A stretch of DNA of 64,000 nucleotides from Alphaproteobacteria bacterium (GCA_030604885.1 JAUVUZ010000002.1:1-64000); one strand, 5' to 3'; numbered from the stretch's first letter, positions 7,592-15,732 are shown. Numbers and translations: made by a program. The notes: generated by a model not told the origin, from the letters alone.

Positions 7592-8704
7592 TCAGGCGGA
7601 GAGGGACTGGGGTGCCTTGATCGGGGAGACGGTCAGGCGGTCATAGTCGGCACCGATGGTGGTGGCGTCGGTGAGGACTTGGTCGACGATCGGAGCGTCG
7701 AGATGGCTCCCGAGTGCCGAGCGAAGTTTGTTGGGATCGAGGGTTCTCCGGCCCGTCACACGGGCGGTTTTGAAGCGGTAGAGGCCGGAATGAAGCCACT
7801 GCGGATGAGTACCCGACAGGCGGCAAAACCGACGTATTCGCTCCTCCCGCTCGTCGATCTCGGCGTCCAAGGTTGAGCGCCGGGTCTTGAGATCGACGAG
7901 GTCATCCAGATCCTGATCGAGGGCCGGATTCGCGACGCACAGGCCACGAAACTTCGGGCAGTCCTCGGCGAACGGGCAGCAATCGCACAGGGGGTGGAAG
8001 CCTGGGCAGATCGCTACCGCATCGAGGGTTGTAGCGCCGGAACGAACCTCCGCTGCCTTCCGCCAGATCGCCTTCGCGGTCTTGCGGCAGAGCGACAGCA
8101 TGGTGGGCTCGGGCACGTAAGGGCCGAAAGGCTTGGCCTCCGTCATCGACACGGCCAGGACCCAGCCCTGCAGATCGACGTGCTGAGAATCTTCCGGCAA
8201 GTCGATGCCGAGGGACTTCCGCACCAGGTCAGGAAAGCTGACTCCGGAGAACCGGACGCCGCCGGCATCGTCCCGCAGCGCGAACACCGGCTTCGCCCAC
8301 TGCTTCGCCAGCAGACCGATCTGGCCGTAGAGCTGCGCCTCGTGGGCGGGATAGAGCGCTGCCGGGATCCGCTTCATGCTCTTGAGTTCGAGCACCCGCA
8401 CGGCGGGCTTGAGGCCTCCGCGCAGGAGCACGAAATCGAGGTGGGCGCGGATCGGCACACTGTCGTCATCGAGAGCGATCTCCACCTGGCTGAGCAGCGG
8501 CGTGTGGTTGGCGTGGAACGCGGAGGCAATCCCTGCCTCGAACCAGTGGCCGCGATGCAGGGTGAGTTCGCGGTTCAGGATCGCATTCACCGCCAGGGTG
8601 TCCCCTTGCCGGAACGCAGCAGTCGGATCAGCAGGCGGAGAATGAGCCACCTTGTGTGCAACGGCGGCACGCAGGCAGTCGATCGCTTTGCCGATGTCGG
8701 ACAT
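7592..8704 (-). CDS. Cas4/RecB-like PD-(D/E)XK nuclease with a cysteine cluster
   Basis: A 370-residue protein with the nuclease core LD90 ... LE106LK108, matching the D...ExK signature of RecB/Cas4/YqaJ-type nucleases. C-terminal to it is a cysteine-rich stretch (C233, C240, C242, C243, C249, C256) able to hold a 4Fe-4S cluster, as in Cas4 and AddB. The position beside an ERF annealing protein suggests an exonuclease that makes single strands for annealing, like the lambda Exo/Bet pair. ATG at 8704 is the only in-frame Met before an upstream stop. No CRISPR array or other cas gene is nearby, so a CRISPR adaptation role is not supported. Confidence 0.75.
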   Translation of the reverse strand: MSDIGKAIDCLRAAVAHKVAHSPPADPTAAFRQGDTLAVNAILNRELTLHRGHWFEAGIASAFHANHTPLLSQVEIALDDDSVPIRAHLDFVLLRGGLKPAVRVLELKSMKRIPAALYPAHEAQLYGQIGLLAKQWAKPVFALRDDAGGVRFSGVSFPDLVRKSLGIDLPEDSQHVDLQGWVLAVSMTEAKPFGPYVPEPTMLSLCRKTAKAIWRKAAEVRSGATTLDAVAICPGFHPLCDCCPFAEDCPKFRGLCVANPALDQDLDDLVDLKTRRSTLDAEIDEREERIRRFCRLSGTHPQWLHSGLYRFKTARVTGRRTLDPNKLRSALGSHLDAPIVDQVLTDATTIGADYDRLTVSPIKAPQSLSA

Positions 8705-8837
8705 GCCGACGTAAGCGGAGCGGTCGCCGAGGGATCGGCGGGTTTAATCTTCGCCATGGCGGATGAGACCGCGGGCGAGTTGGGCCAGTAGCGCATGGCC
8801 GGGTTCTCCTGGATTGGGCATGGGTGTCTCCAGAGAC

Positions 8838-8867
8838 AAAAAACGCCCCGGGGAAAGGCCGGGGCGA
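8838..8867 (-). terminator. Rho-independent terminator after the small ORF
   Basis: In minus sense: CGCCCCGG, CCTTTCC loop, CCGGGGCG followed by TTTTTT. It starts just after the stop of the 29-codon ORF at 8873-8962 and supports that ORF being a real transcribed unit. Confidence 0.8.
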
Positions 8868-8872
8868 TGGGA

Positions 8873-8962
8873 TCAGTCGTCGAGGACGGTGACGATCTTC
8901 TCGACGCACTCGAGGACGAGTTTGGCGACGAGGATCGTCACGGGGGTGATGGGCGGGATCAT
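8873..8962 (-). CDS. Small hydrophobic peptide of 29 residues
   Basis: A short ORF with ATG at 8962 preceded by GGAGG nine bases upstream, the best ribosome-binding site in this part of the window. It ends immediately before an intrinsic terminator. The peptide begins MIPPITPVTILVAKLV and ends with an acidic EKIVTVLDD tail, so it could be a short amphipathic or membrane-associated helix. It sits between the ERF gene and the Cas4-like nuclease gene. I recognise no family; a regulatory or toxin-like peptide, or an accessory to the recombination proteins, is possible. Confidence 0.5.
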   Translation of the reverse strand: MIPPITPVTILVAKLVLECVEKIVTVLDD

Positions 8963-8988
8963 CGGAGTGAACCTCCAGGCATGAGAAA

Positions 8989-9011
8989 GCCCCGGGCGGG
9001 TGCACCGGGGC
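8989..9011 (-). terminator. Hairpin after the ERF gene
   Basis: GCCCCGG and CCGGGGC flank a 9-nt loop, 40 bp downstream of the ERF stop on the minus strand. The following minus-sense sequence is CTTTCTC, a weak T-run, so it may be only a partial terminator. Confidence 0.5.
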
Positions 9012-9050
9012 GGACGGGAGAGAGACAGAGAGGAAGAGACAGAAACGAGT

Positions 9051-9710
9051 TCAGGCGGCGGCCTGGCTCTCGGCGTAGCGCCACCAGATCTTGCGACCGG
9101 CATCCCAGCGGAAGCCGGCTTCCTGCAAAAACGCCTTCTTTGCCTGGGTGGCGCCGGAGGCGGTGATGCAGGTGCGGCCGTTGCCGGCCTGCACCGTGGC
9201 GTAGGTGACGCCGTCGATGCGCGGGAGAGCGGCGAGGACGGGGTCGGGTGCAGCCGACGGAGCAGGCGGTTTAGCCGAAGCACCCTTGGTGCTGCGGGTA
9301 CGATTGGGAGTTGCCGCAACCGCGTCGTCGTCGAGTTCGCTCACCAGTCCGACCAGGGTGGCGAGGCCGTAGCGGCGAGCGTAGGTGAGCGCGGAGCCGT
9401 AGCCCTGCGGATCGGCTTTGGGCAGCGGCATCACCATCAGGGAGGACTGCCACTGGCCGGTGGCAGCGTGGACCAGCTTGGTCATCAGACCGAGGTGGCC
9501 GGGTTCGACCGGCACCGGGACCTGGACAATCCAGATGCCGTTGGCGATCAGGACATCGCGGCAGGCTTCGATGACGGAGTTAAGGGTGGCATAGCGGCTC
9601 TTGGAAAAGGGGTTCTCGGCATCTTTGCAGGCAGGCACCAGGGCCTGCTGCACCTTCACCATTGCCGCGGCGAGATCGGCGATCTCCGCCGAGCAGTAGG
9701 GTTCGGGCAT
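9051..9710 (-). CDS. ERF-family single-strand annealing protein
   Basis: The 219-residue protein has the hallmark ERF pattern: KDAENPFSKSRYATLNSV near residues 29-46, a central QVPV...TKLVHAATGQW region and GSALTYARRYGLATLVGL before an acidic ELDDDA. ERF proteins anneal complementary single strands and drive phage or plasmid recombination. The C-terminal ~80 residues form a Pro/Ala-rich linker and a small basic domain ending near GFRWDAGRKIWWR. ATG at 9710 has GAAAGG about 10 nt upstream. With the nuclease and SSB-like genes further along the same strand it completes an exonuclease/annealase/SSB set of the type carried by conjugative elements. Confidence 0.85.
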   Translation of the reverse strand: MPEPYCSAEIADLAAAMVKVQQALVPACKDAENPFSKSRYATLNSVIEACRDVLIANGIWIVQVPVPVEPGHLGLMTKLVHAATGQWQSSLMVMPLPKADPQGYGSALTYARRYGLATLVGLVSELDDDAVAATPNRTRSTKGASAKPPAPSAAPDPVLAALPRIDGVTYATVQAGNGRTCITASGATQAKKAFLQEAGFRWDAGRKIWWRYAESQAAA

Positions 9711-9728
9711 GATGGGGGCCTTTCAAGC

Positions 9729-9760
9729 AAAAAGCCCCCTCCGGTGGAGGCCGAAGGGGG
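9729..9760 (-). terminator. Rho-independent terminator upstream of the ERF gene
   Basis: In minus sense: CCCCCTTCGG, 6-nt loop, CCGGAGGGGG (one G-T pair) then GCTTTTTG. It lies just upstream of the ERF ribosome-binding site, so it could end a short upstream transcript or act as an attenuator. No upstream minus-strand gene is apparent. Confidence 0.6.
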
Positions 9761-9848
9761 CGGGGATCATGGCGGATCGGACGGTTAATCCGGCCTATCA
9801 TGAGGATGATATATGTCTGAAATCAGCTGAAATGCACGAATGATGGCG

Positions 9849-9866
9849 CTGTAGGGATCCCTACAG
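9849..9866. promoter_or_regulatory. Perfect 18-bp palindrome, candidate operator
   Basis: CTGTAGGGATCCCTACAG is a perfect palindrome in the AT-rich region between the divergent recombination module and defence operon. It sits 8 bp upstream of a TTGACA -35 element. This is where a dimeric repressor could act, but no regulator gene is adjacent, so the binding factor is unknown. Confidence 0.5.
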
Positions 9867-9873
9867 TAAATAG

Positions 9874-9902
9874 TTGACAAAATTATCAGTATCCGTCTCT
9901 AT
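9874..9902 (+). promoter_or_regulatory. Candidate promoter of the defence operon
   Basis: A consensus TTGACA (9874-9879), a 17-bp spacer and CTCTAT (9897-9902) as a poor -10; TCTATA one base later is an alternative. The region is AT-rich and lies about 30 bp upstream of the first hsd gene, whose AGGAG ribosome-binding site is at 9916-9920. Confidence 0.5.
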
Positions 9903-9929
9903 AGATTCTCCTACAGAGGAGAATTGGCA

Positions 9930-10532
9930 TTGAGGCTGGCGGACGTGTGCGAATTGCAGATGGGGTATACGGCTCGGGGGCGGCTCGAGCCGAGCGAGAA
10001 CGGTGTTCCCGCGATTCAGCTGCGTGACATTCCAGCTGTTGGGGAAATCGCACCGGATCGCCTATATCGCTTCGAGCTCGAAGGGGATGTCGGGCGGTAT
10101 TTCGTGCGTTCGGGCGACCTTGTCTTCCGCTCCCGTGGCGACAGGAACACGGCACATGTCATCGGGGCGGATTTCCGTTTCCCGGCTGTCGCCATCCTGC
10201 CGCTCATCATTCTGCGGCCGGACCGGAGCAAGGTCGAGCCCGCCTTCTTGGCCTGGGCCCTCAATCAGGCACCCGCACAGAAGCATTTCCATACGAAGGC
10301 GGAGGGAACATCCCTGCGCATGGTGCCGCGCAGCAGCTTCGATACCCTGGATATCGATGTCCCCTGCCAGGAAGAACAACGCCTTATCGTGGAGATGGAT
10401 GCCCTTGCGGAAAAGGAATGTATGCTGACCGCGTTGCTTGCGGAAAAACGGCGCCTGATGATGAGCCTGATTCTCGTCGATCGGGCGCGCAATCCCGGCC
10501 CCGACAGGGGCAAGAAGGAAGAAAGAGCATGA
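9930..10532 (+). CDS. Half-size type I specificity subunit (HsdS-like, one target-recognition domain)
   Basis: A 200-residue protein with a single methylase_S/HsdS target-recognition domain: RLADVCELQMGYTARG at the start, GDLVFRSRGDRNTAHVI in the middle, and a C-terminal helical spacer (EEQRLIVEMDALAEKECMLTALLAEKRRL). A full HsdS has two such units; a complete one lies at 13142-14317. The start is TTG in either case; TTG at 9930 is preferred to TTG at 9924 because it is 9 nt from the AGGAG site. The stop overlaps the hsdM start (ATGA). It may dimerise to form an alternative specificity, or modulate the complex. Confidence 0.75.
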   Translation: MRLADVCELQMGYTARGRLEPSENGVPAIQLRDIPAVGEIAPDRLYRFELEGDVGRYFVRSGDLVFRSRGDRNTAHVIGADFRFPAVAILPLIILRPDRSKVEPAFLAWALNQAPAQKHFHTKAEGTSLRMVPRSSFDTLDIDVPCQEEQRLIVEMDALAEKECMLTALLAEKRRLMMSLILVDRARNPGPDRGKKEERA

Positions 10533-12040
10533 CCGATAAACTGACTCAACAGCAGGTCAACCAGACTGCCTGGGCCGCGTGCGACACCTTCCGGGGCGTT
10601 GTCGATGCCGGTCAGTACAAGGACTACATCCTGGTGATGCTGTTCCTGAAGTACATCTCGGATGTCTGGAAGGACCATGTAGAGGGCTATCGGAAGCAGT
10701 ATGGCGGCGACGAGGGTCGCATCCGGCGCAAGCTTCGCCTCGAACGCTTCTTCCTTCCCGAGGGGGCGAGTTTCTACGATCTGCACGCGGCTCGGAGTGA
10801 AGCCAACATCGGCGAGTTGATCAACATCGCCCTGGAGCAGATCGAGGATGCCAATCGTTCGAAGCTCGAGGGGGTGTTCCGCAATATTGACTTCAATTCC
10901 GAGGCCAACCTCGGACGCACCAAGGATCGCAACCGGCGCCTCAAGACCATGCTGGAGGACTTCGCCAAGCCGGAGTTGGACCTGACCCCTTCCCGCGTTT
11001 CCGAAGACATCATCGGCGAATGCTACATCTATCTGATCTCCCGCTTCGCCTCGGGCGCTGGGAAAAAAGCCGGGGAGTTCTACACGCCGTCTGCCGTGTC
11101 GCAGTTGCTGGCGAAGCTGGCGGGACCGAAGCCCGGAGACACCATCTGCGACCCGGCCTGCGGTTCCGGCTCGCTGCTGATCCAGGCGGCGCAGGAGGTG
11201 GGCTCGAACGACTTCTCCCTGTCGGGGCAAGAGGTCAACGGCGCCACCTGGGCCTTGGCTCGCATGAACATGTTCCTGCATGCGAAGGACGCAGCACGTA
11301 TCGAGTGGTGCGACACTCTGAATAGCCCGGCGTTGATCGAGGGTGATCAACTGATCAAGTTCGACGTGGTGGTGGCCAATCCGCCTTTCTCCCTGGACAA
11401 GTGGGGGGCGGAGAATGCGCCGAAGGACCCCTACAAGCGCTTCCGGCGGGGCATTCCCCCCAAGTCCAAGGGCGACTACGCCTTCATCACTCACATGATC
11501 GAAATCGCCAAGCGGAAGAGCGGCCGCGTCGCGGTGATCGTGCCGCACGGCGTGCTGTTTCGCGGCGGCGCGGAGGGGAAAATCCGTCAGGCTCTGATCG
11601 AGGAAAACCTGTTGGATGCGGTCATCGGCCTGCCCGCCAACCTGTTCACCACCACCGGCATTCCGGTGGCGATTTTGGTCTTTGATCGTTCGCGGGAAAG
11701 CGGCGGCGCGAACGAGGCGCGCAAGGATGTTCTGTTCATCGACGCGAGCAAGGAGTTCACTCCCGGCAAGACGCAAAACCTGATGGAAGAGGTCCATATC
11801 GGCAAGGTGGTGGAGACCTATCGCGCACGGCGGGAGATCGAGAAGTTCTCCCACCTGGCGAGCTCGGAGGAAATCGCCGAAAACGGTTTCAACCTCAACA
11901 TACCGCGCTATGTCGATACCTTCGAGCCGGAGGAGGAAATCGACGTCGCCGCGGTGCAGGCGGAAATCGACCGGATCGAGGCCGAACTGGTGGACGTGCG
12001 GGCGCGGATGAAGGGCTACTTGAAGGAATTGGGCCTATGA
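10529..12040 (+). CDS. hsdM: Type I restriction-modification DNA methyltransferase subunit HsdM
   Basis: The 503-residue protein has an N-terminal helical HsdM domain and then an N6-adenine methyltransferase core. The SAM-binding motif DPACGSGSLL lies near residues 206-215 and the catalytic NPPF near 282-285. With HsdS it methylates adenine within the recognition site to protect self DNA. ATG at 10529 overlaps the preceding half-HsdS stop by four bases, and its own stop overlaps the rhuM start. The C-terminal helical region would contact HsdS. Confidence 0.93.
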   Translation: MTDKLTQQQVNQTAWAACDTFRGVVDAGQYKDYILVMLFLKYISDVWKDHVEGYRKQYGGDEGRIRRKLRLERFFLPEGASFYDLHAARSEANIGELINIALEQIEDANRSKLEGVFRNIDFNSEANLGRTKDRNRRLKTMLEDFAKPELDLTPSRVSEDIIGECYIYLISRFASGAGKKAGEFYTPSAVSQLLAKLAGPKPGDTICDPACGSGSLLIQAAQEVGSNDFSLSGQEVNGATWALARMNMFLHAKDAARIEWCDTLNSPALIEGDQLIKFDVVVANPPFSLDKWGAENAPKDPYKRFRRGIPPKSKGDYAFITHMIEIAKRKSGRVAVIVPHGVLFRGGAEGKIRQALIEENLLDAVIGLPANLFTTTGIPVAILVFDRSRESGGANEARKDVLFIDASKEFTPGKTQNLMEEVHIGKVVETYRARREIEKFSHLASSEEIAENGFNLNIPRYVDTFEPEEEIDVAAVQAEIDRIEAELVDVRARMKGYLKELGL

Positions 12041-13149
12041 CCAAGGCGCCGTCGAAGAGCCTGACCATCCGTAACAGCACGGTGGAATTCCTGATCTTCA
12101 CCGCGCAGGCGGGGGAATCCGGGATCGAGGTGCGTTACGCGGAGGAGACCATCTGGCTGACGCAAAGGCTGATGGCGGAGCTGTTCGGCGTCGAGCGTTC
12201 GGTGGTTACCAAGCACCTGAAAAACATCTTCAAAGACGGCGAGCTGGACGAGGAAGCAGTATGTGCAGAATCTGCACATACTGCTTCGGACGGCAAAGCC
12301 TATCGCACGCGGTTCTACAACCTGGATGCCATCATCTCGGTGGGGTATCGGGTGAATTCCCGCCGTGCCACCCAGTTCCGCCAGTGGGCGACGCGGGTGT
12401 TGCGCGAATTCGCGGTCAAGGGCTTCGTGCTGGATCGCAAGCGGCTGGAGAACGGCCGCTTCCTCGGGGAAGATTATTTCGAGCGCCTGCTCGAGGAAAT
12501 CCGCGAAATCCGCCTCAGCGAACGGCGGTTCTATCAGAAGATCACCGACATCTATGCCACCAGCTTCGATTACGACAAGAACGCCCCGACGACGCGGGAG
12601 TTCTTCGCCAAGGTGCAGAACAAGCTGCACTACGCCGTCCACGGCCACACTGCCGCGGAACTGATCAAGGAACGCGCCGATAGCACACACGACCATATGG
12701 GCCTGACCAGTTGGGAAAGCGGTCCGGACGGCAAAATCCTGAAAACCGACGTGACGGTGGCGAAGAATTATCTGACTGCCGAGGAATTGGAGACCCTGGG
12801 ACGGATGGTCAACGCCTATCTCGATCTGGCGGAGGACCGCGCCCGGCGCAAGATCCCCATGACCATGGAAGACTGGGCGAAGCGCCTGGATATGTTCATC
12901 GAATTCAATGATCGCAAGGTTCTGGATAACCCGGGCACGGTGAGCGCCCTGGTCGCCAGGGGGCATGCCACCGGCGAGTTCGAGAAATACCGGGTCATCC
13001 AGGACCGCCTGTTCGAATCCGACTTTGATCGGGACATGAGGGCCCTCGCCGATGTTGCCCAGGCATTTCCGGGCGAAGCGGAGAACGCTTCCTCGTCCGA
13101 AAATGCGGCGAAGAAAAAGGGACGGAAGAAGGGGGGCGGGGATGCGTGA
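12037..13149 (+). CDS. rhuM: RhuM-family protein embedded in the hsd operon
   Basis: The 370-residue protein matches the virulence RhuM family: an N-terminal HTH-like region (WLTQRLMAELFGVERSVVTKHLKNIF), the segment HTASDGKAYRTRFYNLDAIISVGYRVNS, and a helical C-terminal half with FYQKITDIYATSFDYD and NKLHYAVHGHTAAELI. It ends in a basic Lys/Gly-rich tail. RhuM genes are often found inside type I RM operons; their molecular role is not established. It overlaps hsdM by four bases and hsdS by eight, so it is translated as part of the operon. A 35-bp palindrome lies in its coding sequence at 12253-12287. Confidence 0.85.
   Translation: MTKAPSKSLTIRNSTVEFLIFTAQAGESGIEVRYAEETIWLTQRLMAELFGVERSVVTKHLKNIFKDGELDEEAVCAESAHTASDGKAYRTRFYNLDAIISVGYRVNSRRATQFRQWATRVLREFAVKGFVLDRKRLENGRFLGEDYFERLLEEIREIRLSERRFYQKITDIYATSFDYDKNAPTTREFFAKVQNKLHYAVHGHTAAELIKERADSTHDHMGLTSWESGPDGKILKTDVTVAKNYLTAEELETLGRMVNAYLDLAEDRARRKIPMTMEDWAKRLDMFIEFNDRKVLDNPGTVSALVARGHATGEFEKYRVIQDRLFESDFDRDMRALADVAQAFPGEAENASSSENAAKKKGRKKGGGDA
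12253..12287. repeat. Perfect 35-bp palindrome inside rhuM
   Basis: Two perfect 17-bp arms, GAAGCAGTATGTGCAGA and its complement, flank a single A. It lies between the HTH-like region and the conserved core of RhuM (codons about 73-84). A hairpin of this length in the mRNA, or cruciform/operator function in DNA, is unusual within a coding region. Confidence 0.85.
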
Positions 13150-14317
13150 GGGGCATAAACGCATCGCCATCGGCGATCTTTGTGAGTTCGTCAATGGAAA
13201 TGGCTTTCGCCCACCGGATTGGAAGCAAACAGGGCTGCCGATCATCAGGATTCAGAACCTGAACGGATCGAAGGTGTTCAACTATTTCGACGGTATTCCC
13301 AAAGATAAATGGATTGTCGAACCTGGTGATTTGCTCTTCGCATGGGCGGGCGTGAGAGGGGTATCGTTTGGGCCGACGATATGGTCGGGTCCTCGCGGTG
13401 TTCTTAATCAGCATATCTTTCGCGTTGTTCCGGCGAAAGGGGTCGATCGATATTGGCTTTATCTGGCGTTGCAAATCGTCACGACCAGAATCGAGGCTAA
13501 TGCGCATGGCTTCAAATCGTCATTGGTGCATGTGCAGAAGGCCGGCATCACCGACCAGATCGTTGGCCTCCCCCCCCTCCCCGAACAGCACAAGATCGCT
13601 GAAATCCTGCGCACATGGGACGAAGCGATCGAGAAGCTGAAGGTCCTCCGAGCAGTGAAGCGGGATCACCTGACGGGCTTGCAGCAGACATTCTTTGGCC
13701 GGGGCGGCGCGTTTCCCAACGGCTGGGAGAAGCGCCCCCTCTCGTCGATCTGCACCAGGGTTCGCAGGCGGAACGGCGGTGGAGAGCATCCGGTCATGAG
13801 CATTTCGGCCAAGTCGGGCTTTCTGATGCAATCCGACAAGTTTAGCCGCGACATGGCCGGTAGCAGCGTCGAGCGGTACACTCTACTCCGTGAAGGCGAG
13901 TTCGCTTATAACAAGGGCAATTCCCTGACGGCTCCCTATGGCTGCATATTTCCGCTCGACCGACCGACGGCCCTGGTCCCGTTCGTTTACTTCTGCTTCG
14001 CTCTGAACAGGAACATGAATCGGGACTTCTATGCCCACCTGTTTGCTGCTGGAGCGCTTAACCACCAGCTTTCTCGGCTGATCAATTCCGGGGTTCGGAA
14101 CGACGGGTTGCTCAACCTGAACGCTGATGATTTCTTCGGCTGCAAAGCGCCGGTTCCGCCACTTAAGGAGCAGGAAGAGATCGCCGCGGCACTTACCGCG
14201 GCGAAGGGTGAACTTGTCCTGCTCGATGCCCAAACCGAAGCCCTTCAACGCCAGAAGTGCGGCCTGATGCAGAAGCTGTTGACCGGGGAATGGCGCGTGA
14301 AGGTGAAGGCTGGCTGA
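13142..14317 (+). CDS. hsdS: Type I restriction-modification specificity subunit HsdS
   Basis: A 391-residue protein with two target-recognition domains. The first starts RIAIGDLCEFVNGNGFRPPDW and ends in the spacer EQHKIAEILRTWDEAIEKLKVLRAVKRDHL. The second (from about residue 195) ends KEQEEIAAALTAAKGELVLLDAQTEALQRQKCGLMQKLLTGEWRV, the usual conserved helical repeat. ATG at 13142 overlaps the end of rhuM, and the stop overlaps the ATG of the Shedu gene by one base (TGATG). It determines the bipartite DNA target of the HsdMSR complex. Together with the half-size HsdS upstream the operon encodes three recognition domains. Confidence 0.92.
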   Translation: MREGHKRIAIGDLCEFVNGNGFRPPDWKQTGLPIIRIQNLNGSKVFNYFDGIPKDKWIVEPGDLLFAWAGVRGVSFGPTIWSGPRGVLNQHIFRVVPAKGVDRYWLYLALQIVTTRIEANAHGFKSSLVHVQKAGITDQIVGLPPLPEQHKIAEILRTWDEAIEKLKVLRAVKRDHLTGLQQTFFGRGGAFPNGWEKRPLSSICTRVRRRNGGGEHPVMSISAKSGFLMQSDKFSRDMAGSSVERYTLLREGEFAYNKGNSLTAPYGCIFPLDRPTALVPFVYFCFALNRNMNRDFYAHLFAAGALNHQLSRLINSGVRNDGLLNLNADDFFGCKAPVPPLKEQEEIAAALTAAKGELVLLDAQTEALQRQKCGLMQKLLTGEWRVKVKAG

Positions 14318-15720
14318 TGGCACGGGGTATGCTGCAATACGAGCCGATACGCGATGGCGCCCTTGAGGTCGAGGTGCTCCATCCTGGCGTTGTCGAAGTG
14401 TATTTTGTCCCGCCCGAGCATAGCCTGCTAGCGGCCGCACGTGACGTGACGGAAGCCCAAGGGAAACGGACCAAGCTGCTGGATATCAACGGGCCGGACA
14501 AGATCCTGACCATTCATCCAATTCACACTTTCGGCGACAGATCCGACTTCCTAACGCCGAAATATGATCAGGTTGAGCGGATCACTATCGAGGATGCGAA
14601 CTTCATCTATACGCTTTTTAGCGATGAGGTGCCGACCGACCTGGAAGGGGTATTCGAGGTTCTCGACAATCTCCCCCAGGCATTTACCAAGGACTATGCG
14701 TTCGGCCTTGGCTTGGCGAAACCGTATCGCTTCATCATTGATGCCGTCGAAGCCCTCTCGGATTGCGTCGAGATCGTGATTACGAATTCACGGGCCACAG
14801 GGCCGGACTCTAATGGTGAGCGATTCTATATTGCCGAGAAAGATTTTGAGCAGGCCCGTGTTGAGTTGAACAAGATCGATCGGAATGCCCAGACGGCTTC
14901 CCGTGCCGTCAGAGCTGTGGCTGCCTACAATATCCTGGCCGAGCATCTTGGTCAGCCGACACAAACCCCTGCAGCCGGTCGATCCCCTTATCGGAAGCTG
15001 TTCACCGCCATTGTCCAGGGACAGGAGGAACTCTCCAAGGAAGATCAAACTGCCGTGATCGGCGCTTTAACCAATCACGTCGCCGACATCGCCGCTGCCC
15101 AGCCGGAAAAACTCGCAAAACTGCGTGGTGATATCGATCTGGTGACGCTGGAAATGCTGATCCAGCGATATGAAACCATGCTTGGCGAAAAGCTGGAGGA
15201 GAGCCGCTGGCAGACGTTTTTCAACGAGAATCCCTTCATTCTAAGCATGGCTTTTGGGTACCCCGTCATCAAGGTTCAGGACCAGGCTTCTGTGGGCGGG
15301 CGGAAGCTGTCGGGTGATGGCGAGAAGATTACCGATTTCCTGGTCAAGAACAGGCTGACCAACAATGTCGCGCTTTTTGAGATCAAAAAGCCTCAGACTC
15401 CGTTGCTCAACAACACCCCCTTCCGGGAAGGTGTCTATACGCCGTCATCCGATCTCTCCGGTTCGATGAACCAAGCACTTGATCAGAAGTACCAATTTCA
15501 AAAACAAGTCACCCAGATCAAGGAAAATAGCCGTCTCTACGATATTGAATCCTATGCAGTTCACTGCTGTCTGATCATCGGCCGGACCCCCGAGGGCGAA
15601 GACAAGAAAAAGTCATTCGAGTTGTTCCGGCGTAACTCCAAGGACGTTGAGATCGTGACATTCGATGAACTCCTGGAGAAACTCCGGCAGTTGAGCGTCT
15701 TTTTACGCGGTTCCGTTTGA
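14317..15720 (+). CDS. Shedu-type (DUF4263) anti-phage nuclease
   Basis: The 467-residue protein ends in a DUF4263/SduA-like domain. EESRWQTFFNENPFILS precedes a PD-(D/E)XK core with the Asp in KITDFLV (about residue 339) and the ExK in LFEIKKPQTPLL (about 353-360), followed by LCLI-like beta strands (CCLIIGRTPEGEDKKKSFELFRRN). The ~280-residue N-terminal part is variable, as in the Shedu family, where it senses the trigger. Shedu proteins act alone as phage-restricting nucleases; here the gene is translationally coupled to hsdS (TGATG) and lies upstream of hsdR. The family assignment is from motif recognition. Confidence 0.78.
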   Translation: MARGMLQYEPIRDGALEVEVLHPGVVEVYFVPPEHSLLAAARDVTEAQGKRTKLLDINGPDKILTIHPIHTFGDRSDFLTPKYDQVERITIEDANFIYTLFSDEVPTDLEGVFEVLDNLPQAFTKDYAFGLGLAKPYRFIIDAVEALSDCVEIVITNSRATGPDSNGERFYIAEKDFEQARVELNKIDRNAQTASRAVRAVAAYNILAEHLGQPTQTPAAGRSPYRKLFTAIVQGQEELSKEDQTAVIGALTNHVADIAAAQPEKLAKLRGDIDLVTLEMLIQRYETMLGEKLEESRWQTFFNENPFILSMAFGYPVIKVQDQASVGGRKLSGDGEKITDFLVKNRLTNNVALFEIKKPQTPLLNNTPFREGVYTPSSDLSGSMNQALDQKYQFQKQVTQIKENSRLYDIESYAVHCCLIIGRTPEGEDKKKSFELFRRNSKDVEIVTFDELLEKLRQLSVFLRGSV

Positions 15721-15732
15721 AGGAGATGACGA

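Noticed and set aside
7592-8704. Cas4-like nuclease as a sign of a CRISPR system
   Set aside because: No repeat-spacer array and no cas1/cas2 or effector gene is present in the window; the context is ERF/SSB recombination.
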